A stretch of 64,000 nucleotides of DNA, taken from Augochlora pura. Lineage: Eukaryota; Arthropoda; Insecta; Hymenoptera; Halictidae. The notes under the pieces are model-generated. The model searched no databases. It was not told the DNA's origin and saw nothing but the letters and a program-made list of their open reading frames with translations. The stretch's first letter is position 1. Every line of letters begins with the position of its first letter. The position numbers were made by a program, and so were the translations under genes. Positions 41,029 through 53,735 of the stretch are shown in pieces. The stretch spans positions 10,600,244 through 10,664,243 of the forward strand of contig NC_135778.1 of the NCBI RefSeq assembly GCF_028453695.1. The letters run 5' to 3'.

Positions 41029-42608
41029 CAGCGTCGCGTCGCCTCGATCCGTAGGCTGCCAGCCAGCTGAAAGAAGTCTCTCGAGAGAGGATCCAGCGGA
41101 GAGAGAAAGAGGCGTCCTTTCGAAGGGAACCGGGTGTTAGCCGGTACTCTTATCGCGTGGCGATCTGATCCTAATTTATAGCCGCGTCCCAAATAAACTA
41201 GTTTTCGCTGTCGTCACCTCGACCAGCCCCCTCTCCGCGGCGGGTTGCAGGGACTTTTGGGGCCTCGTGGCCTGGACGCTTATAACGTTGCGGGCCTCGC
41301 GTCCCGTCCGAAGTCCCTCCAGGACGATCTCGATGGGCCTGTTAGACCCCCTCCCGCCGCCCCTAGCCCCTGGGCACAGGGAGCCAGGTATACGTATAAG
41401 CTCCAGATCGCGCGAGAGAGCGCCTCTTGTTGCACCTACCTGGCCGGACTTGCTCTTTTTTCGCCCTCCGTTCTCGCCACGAAGAGACGCGCAGTCGTCG
41501 GTCCGAACAGGGAGGACCGAGCCGGTAGCTTTGGGATCAAGAGAGAAAGGAGGACATCCTCGACACCCGTGGCCTATAATTGCCAATTAGCCCAGGGATA
41601 TTTAATTGCCATTAGGCTGGGTGGTGAACTACCGATCTGGGTCTGGCCTCCTCGGCCTGACCTCGACCGACGGCCCATCCGTCCGGAGCCCCTTCCGCTC
41701 GCGGTGCTCGCCGGGTCCCACGGCATCTGCATAAAATTCGCGACCACCAGGCACACCATGGCCTCTCCGCGCGGTCCGACAGGATAGCCGATCTTTTTAA
41801 CGGCTTCGAGATTCCGGGAGGATTCAGGTGTCTCCTCGATAAATCCTCCGCCGGACGATTTCTTCTTCTTCGTCGTCGTCGACTCTCCCGCCGCCGCCGT
41901 CTCTCTCTCTCTCTTTTTCTCTCTGTCTATCCTCGTTTAGTCATCGTTGCCGAGCCACTCCGTCTTTCTTCTCTCACCTTTTGCGGTCCCGCTCGTTCGT
42001 CTTCCATTTCGTTCAGTGACGAAAGCACGTTTCTGGAATTCCCAGCGTTTCGAGAGCCCGCCGCTAGCAGCCACGCCGACGAGACACGTTCCCGGACGCG
42101 TCCTTCTTTGTCCTCGACCCTCATTTCGAGCCAGGATGGATCCTCCGCTACCGCTCGATCCGCGATCGCGGGGGCTAGCCGAGGCTTTATTACATCGCGC
42201 CGCGCAGATCGTGCGATCCTCAGGGACGAAACGGTAGCCCGGATTTACGTCCACGAATGGCCGCCGGCTTCCCCGCTACCTGGGTAACCGGAGAACTTGC
42301 TAAAACCCTCGGACCCCCGGCTCTTTAGCCGAGACCCTGCCCTGTGCGACGACGTTTGCGACTTTATGTCCGTAGCCAGAGCCGGCTTTGTCACGTGGCG
42401 GTGTTGCTTCGAAAAATTAAGAGGTCGTTAGGTAGCGAGCCTGAGATCTTTGTGCTTTTCGCGCGGAAAACGCTTCGATCGTCGGACAATAACTACAGTG
42501 AATATCTTCGTACAGTTTCCTAAGCGGCTTCAGATAATACGGAGGTAAGAAACATCTTTTGAAATTGAAATGATATCAAAGTTCATTGTTGTTAACGTTA
42601 GTAACTTA

Positions 42609-42998
42609 TTAGCCAGTTAACTGTTTTCGTCGAGTATACTCTTCATAACTTGACTGCGGACGTTGTGCATTTATAGCAGAAATGTCTTCCTGAAATATGA
42701 AATTATGAAGAAATTTAATAATAGCGTTAAATTATTTTCAACTTCACGTTAGCAGAAGAAACAATTTATTCTTATTTCGTTTTTGCTAGATTGTTCAGTT
42801 ATAATATAAAATCTTGCTATATTCTAGACAGCTAATTGGTTGAGATGGATATATACTTTGACATTCTCTATTAAATTATGATTTATAAAAGTGCTGTATT
42901 TAAACGAAATATGATAGAAAATAAATACGTATACATATGCAGTATAATTAAAATAACTTACACATTCTTTAAAAAGATTGTAACAGCTAACTGATTAA
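42609..42998. mobile_element. TTAA-type MITE, family 2 (longer copy)
   Basis: The left end TTAGCCAGTTAACTGTTTTC is a decayed form of TTAACCAATTAGCTGTTTT. The right end TAACAGCTAACTGATTAA is its inverted match. From about 42826 it carries ACAGCTAATTGGTTGAGAT and then the interior shared with 7734-7930. It also holds about 200 extra bases on the left, parts of which (GCATTTATAGCAGAAAT) resemble 47840-47870. Either this is the longer parental form or one element has inserted in another. Confidence 0.5.
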
Positions 42999-45596
42999 AA
43001 GAATCAAAGTTTGTTAGGATCAACTAAAAGCAAGAAGGTCAAATAGTTAACTGCGTAAGTTCGTACTTATGTGACAATCATCGTGATAATGCTTTAGTAG
43101 CAAATGCTATAATTTAGTGACGAATCTCTATCTTTTCGAATCTTTTATTGTTCTCCTGAAGGTATTGGGAACATTCCTAACGAAATTTAATGAAAACTTA
43201 ATAGTATTTCCAATCTTTTTAGATCGATTCCACAAATTCTAAAAAATTATTACTTTGCTCTCCGTCTCCGATTTTTATGGACGACTCTACGGACGAATTA
43301 ATACGAAATTAAACGAATTAAACAAAAGCAATCGTTCTACAACTGGATGAATGAAATTCCCGCGAAGTTGTCGAAACAAGTGCGCGGCTCACGGTAGAGT
43401 CCGAGTTCTAAATATAATTTTGTTGTGGTGCGTAGTTTATTGTTCACCCGTGCGGTTCTTTAACAAATGTGAAAATTATTCGCTTCATTATCTGAAGATA
43501 ATGCAATATACCATACGGCTTAATAAGTCGGCGGGCTTTAATCATTGAATCTAGCCGGTTGCGTGTGACTGATGACCCTCCGAGGCATTTGTATTCGTTT
43601 AATAGCCCCGATACACATCGGATATACTTGCTGTAATTAGTTCCTTTCAAGTATCGTGTTAGAAAACCATGAAATACAATAAATAGTTTTCCCTATTAAC
43701 ATGCCGGCATAATGAATTTATGTATTGTCTATTAATCTTCAACGGTCTGTTCTCGCGCATGAAAGGTGTAATTCCTGAACCGTCAAGCGAGATTAGTTAC
43801 CGCGGTAAAAATAGCACGGACGAGGGGCGAGCCAAACGAGCCCACCCAATCATTTTATCGAAAATCTTGGTACACACTTTTTCCTTTTCTCTCGTTATTT
43901 CAAACTTATTTCATGTTCAACCTGTTAAGAGTTTTTACACTTTTCGTGTCAGATGTTAATTGTCTCGCTTGCCGTAATTACGTCCACTCTAATTACTCAG
44001 TTTATAAGACAATTAAATGGTATTTTGAGTTCTCATCGCTTTTAAATATTTTTGTTAATCCTCCAAGAAAAACGTCGCATTATTCCCATGCGATTGTCGA
44101 TAAAATTGTCATCTCGGACGACCGTAACGGCGAGGATAGAGTCAGGCTAATCAAGGAACGATCGCTCGTTGAATAGGAATCAGAGTCTAACGATTCCGCC
44201 TCCCGGAAAAAGGGGCGGGCAGCAACGTGTTATTTTCTGTCTTCGCGTGTTTATTTTTTCACAGTGATCATTTAGATAATAGTTACGCGATTATTCCCGA
44301 GCCGATTCCGGTGTTCGAGCTCAATTTTCCCGGTCACACGGGCTAGGCTCGACACGCATTCGCTGGCTGCGCGCGACCGCGCGATGTCCAAGAGCTCCGC
44401 ACGACGGAAAATCAGTTTCCCGGTTTTATCAGCCGACAATTTCTAATTATGCCGCGCGTCTGCCGGTGTGTGCCCCGTCGTTGCCAATTAATCGTCTACG
44501 ATCTGGGCTGGAAAATACCGGCCGGGGCCGCCGCGTTTAATACAGCCGTTAGCGAATCCGCGGTATTATAATTATACAATTAAATAACGAGGCGCGCGTA
44601 TCGCAGTCGCCTCGTCCGAGTTATCAGCCCGCGGTAGCAGATAGGGGATCTGCGCGCGGGAAAAACACGTACGCGTCCGGCTGGATAATTATTAAATCGC
44701 GACGGTGCCCGGTAATTTGGTCGGACCTGATCATCGGTCGATCTTCATAATTTTCTGCGGCCGTTGCGTACGCGTAGGAACGGGGGCGACGGGGGGAAGA
44801 GATAACTCGGGGTGGCTCGCCGGTAATTGCGGCGAGTTTCCATTAAACACCGTGTTTGTCCCGCGGTTGTAGCCGTGTTAACGCGCCGAGAAATTGAAAT
44901 CCGCGCAGCCGCGCTCACCGTTATCGTTCCTGACGATCGTCGCGATCCTCTCCGTTCCTCTCCGTTCCTCACCGATGGCGCACGTGTCGATTTCACGAGA
45001 TCTCTCGCTCTCCCTCGCCCCGGCCTGTTCTCGCTTCCTCTGCTTTGTGACCTTACCCGTTCGCGTTAAATTACGACGTCACATTGCACGCCTGAGCCGC
45101 GTCAACCCGGGCTTCCTCCAGATCATCCTCGCGATTGCGCGTAAATTACTGTCACGAGCAGGGACGCTATCCTCGGGAGAACGCTTCCCTGAGATCTTAA
45201 TCCAACTTATCCGTACCACGGGCTATCAAAGGGATGGCCACATTCGCGCGAACGCGGGAAAAATCTGCGCGAGATCCCGCGGATCGCTTGCATCGATCAC
45301 TGGGCGGCATCGCCTGTGCGGATCGCGACGTTGAAATCGCCATGGGACCTTCGGCTCTAGGACTGCGCTGCTGTCTACCGTGACGGCAGCAACATATTGT
45401 CGATTGTTTTTTGAAAATTTTACATCCTCGTCCACCCTACTATGTATCTACATACTTGATCCAATTTTTTATTTAAACTAGTTGGCTTGCACGGAAGGCA
45501 CGTATTGAATACACTGCACTCAAGTAAAAATTGTTGCAATTCATTCTCAGTATTAAAACTAATACGTGCGAGTATATAATGTTAGCAATTGTACAT

Positions 45597-45770
45597 GTCG
45601 AGTATACTCGTCGAAAACAGCTAATTGGTTAAAAAAGGTATATACTATATTCTTTTTTATTAAATTAGACACTTTCTAAACGCGTTGTATTTCAAGATGC
45701 TGCGAAAGAAATCGAACAGTTGACTTACACATATTTCAAAGAGATTACTACAGATTTACTTGTTAGACCA
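45597..45770. mobile_element. Family 2 MITE, partial copy
   Basis: The stretch begins TCGAGTATACTCGTCGAAAA followed by CAGCTAATTGGTT and continues with the TATATAC...ATTAAATTA...ACTTACACATATTTCAAAG order of blocks seen at 7734 and 42826. The terminal TTAA sites are lost. GAGTATACTC forms a 10-bp palindrome that recurs in the family. Confidence 0.5.
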
Positions 45771-48700
45771 GAGAAAAAATTCGTTATGAAATTCCAAATG
45801 AATTGATGATGACAACACTGGGACAATCACGGACAGTACAGTAAACGTATTAGGATTTCCTCAAAGAAATACTACATCCATACACTAAATGAAGAAAACT
45901 CGAGAACCTGATCTATTTTGCAGATATCGACGATAAAGTCAACTTCGTAGTTCAAATTATTTTGAGAAATGAAAATTTCATGCTTCAATTACAAGAATCA
46001 AGATCTACATAAAATTGTGCTTCTCGTGCTAATTATAACAAATTGGAAATGGTATAACAGTACCCGTTCCGCAATCTACTAATGAGCCAAAGACGATAAA
46101 TTTTATAGACGAACTTAGAGACGTGGAAATCGAATAAAATTTTATTATCTTTACCATTAGTCTTGCTAACAAGTCGGACATATAAAATCAAATCGTATTA
46201 AACGTCGGTAAACTTTGTGGCTTACAAATTGTCGAAAACTTTTATGCGCTATAAAATGCACGCAGATCCGTAATCCACTAACGATTAATAAAAGCAAAGA
46301 GTATTATTTTATGATTGAACCGCGGATGTTTGTGCGCGTTCACGTTCGCGAGAACCAGTTAATGGAAACCGGAATTAGAGGTATAAAGTTTCGCGGCCGA
46401 CGAATATTTGTCTTCCGTTGCACTTTATTTAACATTTGCCGGATCGTAGCCTATTGGAGATGCGAGTAGTTTTATACGAATTGAAGGGTTCAGAGGATGA
46501 AAGTGTTGTGTTACAAATATAAAGTTTCGAGTAAATTGAGTTTAAGAATATCCTGTGGCGCGTGTAGCTTATGCAACATGTGCCTTTCATCCTCTCTACA
46601 ATCTTTTTTACCGTGGTTGGACGAAGTGAAATGAAAGAACGCCACGCACCACCTTCAATTACTTACATCTCAAATTTCACAAATACGTTTCGTAACACTT
46701 CCATCCTCTGAACTCTTCAATCATCGGTGCTCCATTAAAGTTTCAACGACCATTCACCGAATAACACGCCTCTTCTTCGTAATTATAATTACCTGGTCCT
46801 ATAAATACCATTCAAACTGTACGAAGGTGAACTTTAAAATCATAAAGCTATATAGATCAATTTGAGCAAATTGGGCGGATCAGAAATATGATTCTTTTAT
46901 TAAAACAGTCACATTACCCACGTGTGATTTAAAAATTAATTTTCACTTTAAACTATTACATCTTCTTAAATTTATTTAAACAAGAAACGATGACTGTCGT
47001 ATAATTTAACTTATTAATTTTAATTCGATTAAATGTAATATTTTGATGACATTTTCCAATTTTTTCTATCTGTCAATTATTTAATCTGTCCAGTTTTTTA
47101 AACACATTGCTTACGCTTATTTCGTCTGCTGTAAGCGCAGATAAAAATTCGCGCTTTACTCGAAGATCGTTGCATCTCTGCGTTAGATCAAAGTCAACCT
47201 AGTGCAACACCGTTCCTGTCGCTATGAAATTCATCGGACACGATGTAGCGACGCCTAGGGCCTCGGTTCATTTATTCAAACCGCACAGTGTCCAAAATCT
47301 CGGAATATGCATGACCACGTCGACAATGAATCGAGGGGAAGCTACATACTCGCTCCTTTTTGTCGTCTCCTTGTACATTGTCCCGTTGCGCGTCGCTTTT
47401 CACGTCCCGGGAATGAAAATGATACGGGAGAGCAATTCGGGTTATATATCCTCGTGATTGCGGGGCTTTTAATACGTCGGATCCATTATCTTCCGAAAGA
47501 ACGAGGTTACGAAAGCCTGTTCGCAGTTGATCTCGTCGAAAGCCTGGCTCTCTCGAACTATCTTCTCGGTTGACAGCCGAATTTGACTCCGTCCACCGAC
47601 GAATTAGAAACATTTAATCTCCGGGCACTTTCGGGGACTCTGTCGGAGGTGTCCACAAAGGGCCTATTCCATTACTTAATCGCAGGGCGACCTGCGAGCC
47701 TAGAAAAAGGACAGCTTCCGTGAGAATTGGGATTTAGGTGATCCGATGAAATTTGAGCTAACAGCTTTTCCATTGTTAACAAGTAAATTGCACCTTACGG
47801 TTTTCCGAGGAAACCATTACTTTGTAAATACTCTGCGGATTTGATGCATTTATAACAAGCATTAGTGAAACCATTTAACGAATTTAAATATACTATTGCA
47901 TTTGAATGCAATATTGCACTTTGTACGCAACAAAGAAATTAAAGATGGAAAGAAAGATCTATGTAGATTTTGCATTTTGTAAATAATACAGACCAGTTTT
48001 AATTTGCATAAAAATCTGCGGTCTATTTATCAATGCGCAATAAAGTATAAAATATATTATAAATATGTTTAAATATACTATAAAATATATTTAAAATATC
48101 TATAAAAATGCAAAATTCATTATCACGATCAAAATATTCTTCTCAACAAATATAATACAACTTGAGGTGAAACCAGAGTTTTTATAAAAGTACACAAAGT
48201 TGCGAAGCTGTAAGAAAATCGCGAGTGTCACCCACGACAATAATCTCCTCGATTGCAGAAAGGGTTGCGCAACGAGATCTTTGAAAACTCGATAGGCTCG
48301 CCGAATAAATCCTGGCGACACGTTCATCAAAGGACAATTACATCCGCGAGGACTGGCTCGTCGTCTCCGAGGAGAAATTCAAAGACGTGATGCAACGAAA
48401 GCGGCCGGGGAAAGGATAAAAAAAGAACGCCGTTGGAACGTTTATCGTCGCGAGAAAGCGTGCGCGAGGCTCTCGCACGACACCGTGAAACTCTTAAAAC
48501 GACTTGTCGCGTAATCGCGCGGCATTCGTCATCCGGTTTCGCGTCATTTCGTGCCGGTGCATGGGCCCGCTCGGGGAACGGAATAAAGAGGTACGCGTCT
48601 CGGCCGACCAGGCCCGACAGATAGCCCGTGGTCGTTTGAAATATTCCTTGGACGCGGTTGCGCCACCGTCGCGACACTGGAACATCCAACAAATGGCCGT

Positions 48701-48790
48701 GTGCGACGCTGGCTTGTCGAAATGGCCGGTTTAGACGCGCCAAAATCTAAGACAATCAATACGATCCGCGAAAAACATACGTCGACGATT

Positions 48791-49210
48791 GAACTGTTTG
48801 GACGGATCCGAAAATTAATTTCTGCAGATATTTCTCCATTAGTTAACAGACGACGATTTCCTTCCATCGGCTAAAAGAGGTTTTCCTCCATTTAACCCTT
48901 TGCGCTCGAAGCCATTTTAACTGTAAATCTGAATAATGTTGCTGGCTCGGAATATTTCCGTTCTATGCAACAGACTGCACTTTTATTAAACTATCACACG
49001 TGGCTGGCTGAACTGTTTGGAGAAATTCGAAAATTAATTTCTGCAGAAATTTATTCATTAGTTAACAAACGAAGATTTCCTTCTATCGGCTAAAAGAGGT
49101 TTTCCTCAATTTAACTCTTTGCGCTCGAAGCCATTTTAATTGTAAATCTGAATAATATTCCTGGCTCATAGTATTTCCATTCTATGTAACAAAGTGTCCT
49201 TTTATGCATA
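48791..49210 (+). repeat. 219-bp tandem duplication
   Basis: GAACTGTTTGGA starts one unit at 48791 and the next at 49010. Shared blocks follow in the same order and spacing: GAAAATTAATTTCTGCAGA, CATTAGTTAACA, GGCTAAAAGAGGTTTTCCTC, then TTTGCGCTCGAAGCCATTTT. The first unit stops partway through a family 1 MITE, the second runs into the complete one. The duplication therefore happened after the MITE inserted. Confidence 0.85.
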
Positions 49211-49585
49211 CCCAATTGGTTCTTGTGACTCGTACCAATAGTTTCACTGTTTAACCCTTTGCCGTACAATTTTCTTCATGGTTATAATGATACGAAGTTT
49301 TTTGTTGCAATAATTTCAAAGAAGAAAACAGATAATTTATGTTAATTGCGTGTCTACATTTATTCGAATGTTTCAATATTGATGACAAGAAATCAGAATA
49401 TTGTTTACACTAAAAAGAACAGAGCAGTATTTATACTTAATCAAATATTATTAGAAATCTCAATTACGTGCAAGATTAGTCAAAGTATGGCAAGTGGTCG
49501 TTTAAATCTAAACTTTGTTGTTATAAAAATGATCTTGGGACGTGATAGAACAATTTTAGTAGTGCCTCGGAATGCAAAGGGTCAA
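49111..49585 (+). mobile_element. TTAA-type MITE, family 1 (copy interrupted by another)
   Basis: The left end is TTAACTCTTTGCGCTCGAAG. The right end AATGCAAAGGGTCAA is a decayed inverted match to the family end. It aligns with the copy at 2043-2284 on both sides of a 255-base interruption (49251-49505) that is absent from that copy. No coding capacity. Confidence 0.65.
49251..49505. mobile_element. Nested TTAA-flanked insertion
   Basis: The insertion begins TTAACCCTTTGCCGTAC and ends GTATGGCAAGTGGTCGTTTAA. Outer TTAA and the TTTGCCGTAC / CTTGCCATAC pair act as inverted repeats. The copy at 2043-2284 reads straight across the corresponding position, which directly supports an insertion here. 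It is AT-rich with no transposase. Confidence 0.55.
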
Positions 49586-50389
49586 TTTATCGATTTACGG
49601 TTTCGAAATTGGCACTCGAACCTCTTCCCGAGTTTAAATGAGATCAAATAAAGCAAACACGCTGTTTGGTGAAAAGCGCCGCAACAATGGCGTTGTACAA
49701 TCTCCAAGTAAGTTTGAAAAGGAAGTGCGCAAAAAAATAACAAGTTTCTTTAACAAAGAAGTTCGAAGATGCAGCTGCTTCATAGAGGATCTGAAAATAT
49801 TTCAGAGCGAAAACGAACTTTCTTCGACGATTCCCAACATTCCAGAACGGAGAATCAAACCAGTGGCACCGAAAGATAACTTTATTTTCATTTCAGTGAA
49901 ATCCTAGACCGATAAACCGCAACACTTCGCAAGTACGAACTTTTTAGACTGTAACCAACGACGCCGTGTGTATAAAGATCGCTTTGGAAAAAAAAAGACG
50001 GTTGGAAAGATCCTCGGTTCCGAGAAAGCGTACGCCGTGGAATGGCAAACCGAGCACCGCGACGGATCGAGTCCCAGTAATTCCTAACAGTCGGGGCCCG
50101 ATCATTTTAATAATTCGCCGATGCGTCTGGCGAGATAAGGATATTCAATTATCCGGCGGACGTCGAACATCAGCCTCGCAGTGCCACGTAGAGGACTTTC
50201 TACTAAATCGAAGAGAAGGAATCGACACCGGCGCGGTCGGGTTCGGCTTCGGTTCCCGGTATCATTCCCGTTTCGAGTGATCGCGAGCTTGCATTCCATC
50301 CCGGGCAGCGTGGAATCGCTGCTGCCACTGGCGGTGTAGACGGTCTATCGGTCAAGCCGATCGTTGTAGCTCGCGCTTGTACGCTAGGT

Positions 50390-50480
50390 GAGACACGGTA
50401 ATCGCGTATCGATAGTCGCGGCACCGTGTAAACCGTCGATCCGCGGCTGCGTTGACATATATAACGCTCCGTTAACAGCC
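50390..50480 (+). repeat. GC-rich three-copy block, copy 1
   Basis: The core ACGGTAATCGCGTATCGATA is followed about 78 bases later by CTCCGTTAACAG, with CGATCC and a CATATATAACG stretch between. The same order of motifs recurs at 55141 and 57880. No inverted repeats or TTAA ends were found. Function is unknown. Confidence 0.7.
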
Positions 50481-50865
50481 GCCGATATATTCGAGGCGTT
50501 TTTCACGCGTGCACGCTCGCGATCGAGGAGCCGGGGAGCCTCGAGGCGCGAACCGAGCCGACCGGCCTGTCGCCGTGGCAAATTGCTTCCATTTCCTTTC
50601 AATGATCCCCGGCACTCCGTGCCATCGATCCTCGAAACGGCCCCTTCGAGCGCTGCGAAATTTTAACTGGATCCTAACGAGCCGGCACCGAAACGCTAAA
50701 CGCTTCTTTCGCCGGCGGAGTAATTCTATTTAGCTGCAATCGTGCTGCACTTTGTTTCTACACCAAATGGCTCGCTACAAGTAACGCTATGTTGCAAGAA
50801 TGTTCGAAGTCTTTATGGCGCACGATTTTAAAGAAATTGATACCCCAAATTGCGCACGATGTTCT

Positions 50866-51061
50866 TTAACACGTTGAGTGCCATTTAGGCAAGTATGGTG
50901 ACACTAAGTTCTGACCCATCTTGAAAATTCATTTTTATTGTAATATATTTGAACAAACTGAATTTGACTAGAATGTTTCGGATGCGAAAGAGTTCCATCC
51001 CCTAAATTGCTTCAACTATGTGGGGATTCTAGTTGCTGATTGTCGGCGCTGAACATGTTAA
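50866..51061. mobile_element. TTAA-type MITE
   Basis: The left end is TTAACACGTTGAGTGCC. The right end, reverse complemented, is TTAACATGTTCAGCGCC, giving 14 of 17 matches including TTAA. It is 196 bp and lacks coding sequence. The terminal sequence differs from the other families. Confidence 0.62.
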
Positions 51062-51911
51062 TACAAAACGTGCTAGAAAACGTTCATTTCGAATATCTAA
51101 CATGAAATATTGCTTCAGAATTGTAAATTGTAATAAAATAATGCGTTTTGATTTGTTTAAATTTTATGCATTTACCGTTGCTGCACAATATTGCCAACTG
51201 AATAAGAAATTTTAAGTATTTTACCCACCTAGCATGAAAGAGTTAAGCCGTCCGCGTTCGTTTGTAATAAAAATGGACGAATGATAATATTGCTTTCCAT
51301 TTATTATGGATCACTGATCTATATGCAAAATTATTTAATGTGTAAATCAGTAACGCTCGAAGTTGACATTGTAATTATGTAACTGTTCTGTTAGGCGAAT
51401 ATTTGAGTCACTTTATTTAATTCGGATAAGCATGATTTTACAGCGTTGAGAAAAGAAATTTAAATCTATATAGTTTTCTATATCTAATAGTTATCTATAT
51501 TGTTACTATCCACATAGTTGTTTATGTCCACATATATAGTTCCTCCATGTGTACAGCTAATATAAACAATTCTTATATTAGCTTCGTATTGATGTGACAT
51601 TAGTAATGTACGGATTTTTATGAAGAATTACAAATTTCTGTGTTAAATACAAAATACATAAGCTTTATTGTAATATATAATTCATTTCCACAATAATTTT
51701 ACTGAAATAAAAGTAACAAGTCAGTAATTGCGTCCCAGTTAACCTTTTGTTTTAAGAAAGTTGTTCAGCACTCCTCCGTCATTAATAACTTCTCTAATTC
51801 AATAAAGCAAATTTTGTTTCTTGTGCCAGCTATGGCTGCGTTAAATAATTTGTTAACTATGTACTTTAAAGGATTAGTTCAAAAACAACGCGTACTACCG
51901 TGGTCTTTTTA

Positions 51912-52124
51912 GGTTAGTAAAATGTCATTGAGAATAGAATTATAAACTAAGTTATTTTTTTTCTCAATAGGAAAGCTGTTAATATAACATTTATCTAGAT
52001 TGAGAGACAATTTATTTAACAAGCATCATTCTTGAAGCCTGTCGAAATCATTTTGAATTAATTGGGCGTTGCTTAGCGAATCGAATGGGGATATCTTCCC
52101 GTTATAAATTAAGTCATCTAATAA
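51912..52124 (-). pseudogene. Non-LTR retrotransposon reverse transcriptase fragment
   Basis: The minus strand reads LLDDLIYNGKISPF, then LIQNDFDRLQE, a stop codon, CLLNKLSLNLDKC and SFPIEKKNN. This is the palm-to-thumb stretch just after the catalytic F/LADD box of jockey/I-type elements, where QNDLDRLQEWC..N.LSLN..KC is typical. The stop (TGA) sits where tryptophan is expected, and the first position of the ADD box is changed. Sequence upstream and downstream does not continue as reverse transcriptase, so only about 70 codons remain. The fragment is dead and lies opposite to the Iroquois gene. Confidence 0.8.
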
Positions 52125-52225
52125 CTGAAAGGAAAAATTATTGCACTAATCAACATTATAATTTCTTCATTTCATTATAATTGTTGAAGAAGTAATCTAT
52201 ACCATATAAATTCACTTTGAAATTC
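52125..52225 (+). repeat. Dispersed repeat R3, copy B
   Basis: TTGCACTAATCAACATTATA and GTTGAAGAAGTAATC match copies A (21560-21700) and, inverted, C (58680-58800). It directly adjoins the reverse-transcriptase fragment, so the repeat may be part of the same retrotransposon. Confidence 0.45.
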
Positions 52226-53547
52226 ATTTAATGGAATAAACTGCTGCGATGTTACGAAGTTTTTAAATTTTCGGCGCGGTCGTCTAGATGTTAAGATTGT
52301 CGGATACAATAATTTCGTTTCGTTGGTGCCGTTATCGGGATTCAGCTTGCCTCTGATCTCCCGCGTGCTTTTTAGCCGGGTGAATCTGAGCGTTAAAAGT
52401 CGTCAGTCCCGTGAACATTTTTCGCGTCGGAATCCCGGCGAAGCGGATCAGCTGGAAATCGTATCGACTCCCCGAACCCGATCGAAAAGGAATGCGCTGC
52501 GGTCGACGTAATTGCATATCGATAAGTGGGAGGGATAGAGCAAACACACACCGATCGTCTTCGATCTATTCGGTATTTCGAGGATGCAAGCCGATTTCCC
52601 GTGAGAGCCCCGACAGATCCCGGAATACCGTAACGTTTGCGGGTCTCCCGCTCCGATTCCCCTTTCCCGATAATATCGAATGCCAGCGATTTTCGGGATT
52701 CGGCGAGCAACGATAGGAATGTACCTCTGGGCTGCCGCGTGTCGTTACGTATGCAAATTCGACGACTCGGACGAGCACGTTCGTAGAAATCTTACGTAAT
52801 CGAGGGGTCGAGCTTACTGCGGCTGCTCGCGGTTTTCGAGTTAATTAATCTAAGCGATCGGGTGGATAATCTTTAATTATCGCTGACTGACGCGATTCTC
52901 TTCGGGTCGAACCTATACCGATATGGACCTTCGTTCTTTGTGTTACAGTTTAGGTTTATCTTCTTCTGAAGTTTTGACACTTCACTGAAAATCATCGAGG
53001 TGGACCATGAATCATTATGTCATATCATGAAGGCATTCTTCTTGTTACAAGATTGAATAAGACATTTAATAGCAGTTGATTTATACAATAGATCTATAAA
53101 ATTTTAAGAGTTATTCATAAATAATGTCGTTTTCCTCTAGATTGAATAAACATTGTCACCTTGTCCGTCTCTACGCAATTTATTAGTACATAATTCATTT
53201 TCTAACCAGATTTATCATCATTTAGTGTATTTATTCTGAAATCAATCTATACAAAATGTTAAATGAATTATTATATATCAATATGAAAAATGAAGTATAA
53301 AATATGACGTTATTTATAAGTACTCCTAACACTTAAGGTTTACTGGTGGATAATATGATTGATCCAGCGAGTCACGCTAAGAAAATATCGTTTACCTTCT
53401 TCTCGTTGTAACTTTGATTTTATAAGGCACAAAAGCAACCTTGTCACACGCGAATGGACTTAACTAGTAAACCTAGAAAAAGTGTCTCAAGTGAAGGTAG
53501 AAAGCCAATTAAGTTTCCGACTAACTCAGATTGTTCCTGCTCCGCAA

Positions 53548-53735
53548 GTTGCCAGAACAAGTAACAAAGTGGTAAAACACCATTTCTGAATGTTCACGGC
53601 GGGTTTCCGTGCAATCAAGCCGCCAGAACGGCTAACAAAGTGGTAACGGGCCGTTTCGGAACGTTCCCAGCTGATTCTGTAACGAGTTAGTTGCCGGAAC
53701 GGCTGACAAAGTGGTGCGGGACCAGCTTGGTACAC
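53548..53735 (+). repeat. 71-bp minisatellite, about 2.5 units
   Basis: GCCAGAAC or GCCGGAAC begins at 53551, 53622 and 53693, an exact 71-base period. Each is followed by ACAAAGTGGT; the first two units continue with a TTTC.GAA.GTTC block. The third unit is cut short at about 53735. Confidence 0.88.

Noticed and set aside
41245..41787. A 180-codon plus-strand frame starting MQGLLGPRGLDAYN
   Set aside because: GC-rich island with overlapping open frames on both strands and no domain; composition is sufficient explanation.
49638..49907. An 89-codon frame with a protein-like composition just after the nested MITE
   Set aside because: No recognised family and no splice or promoter signals; worth only a database search.
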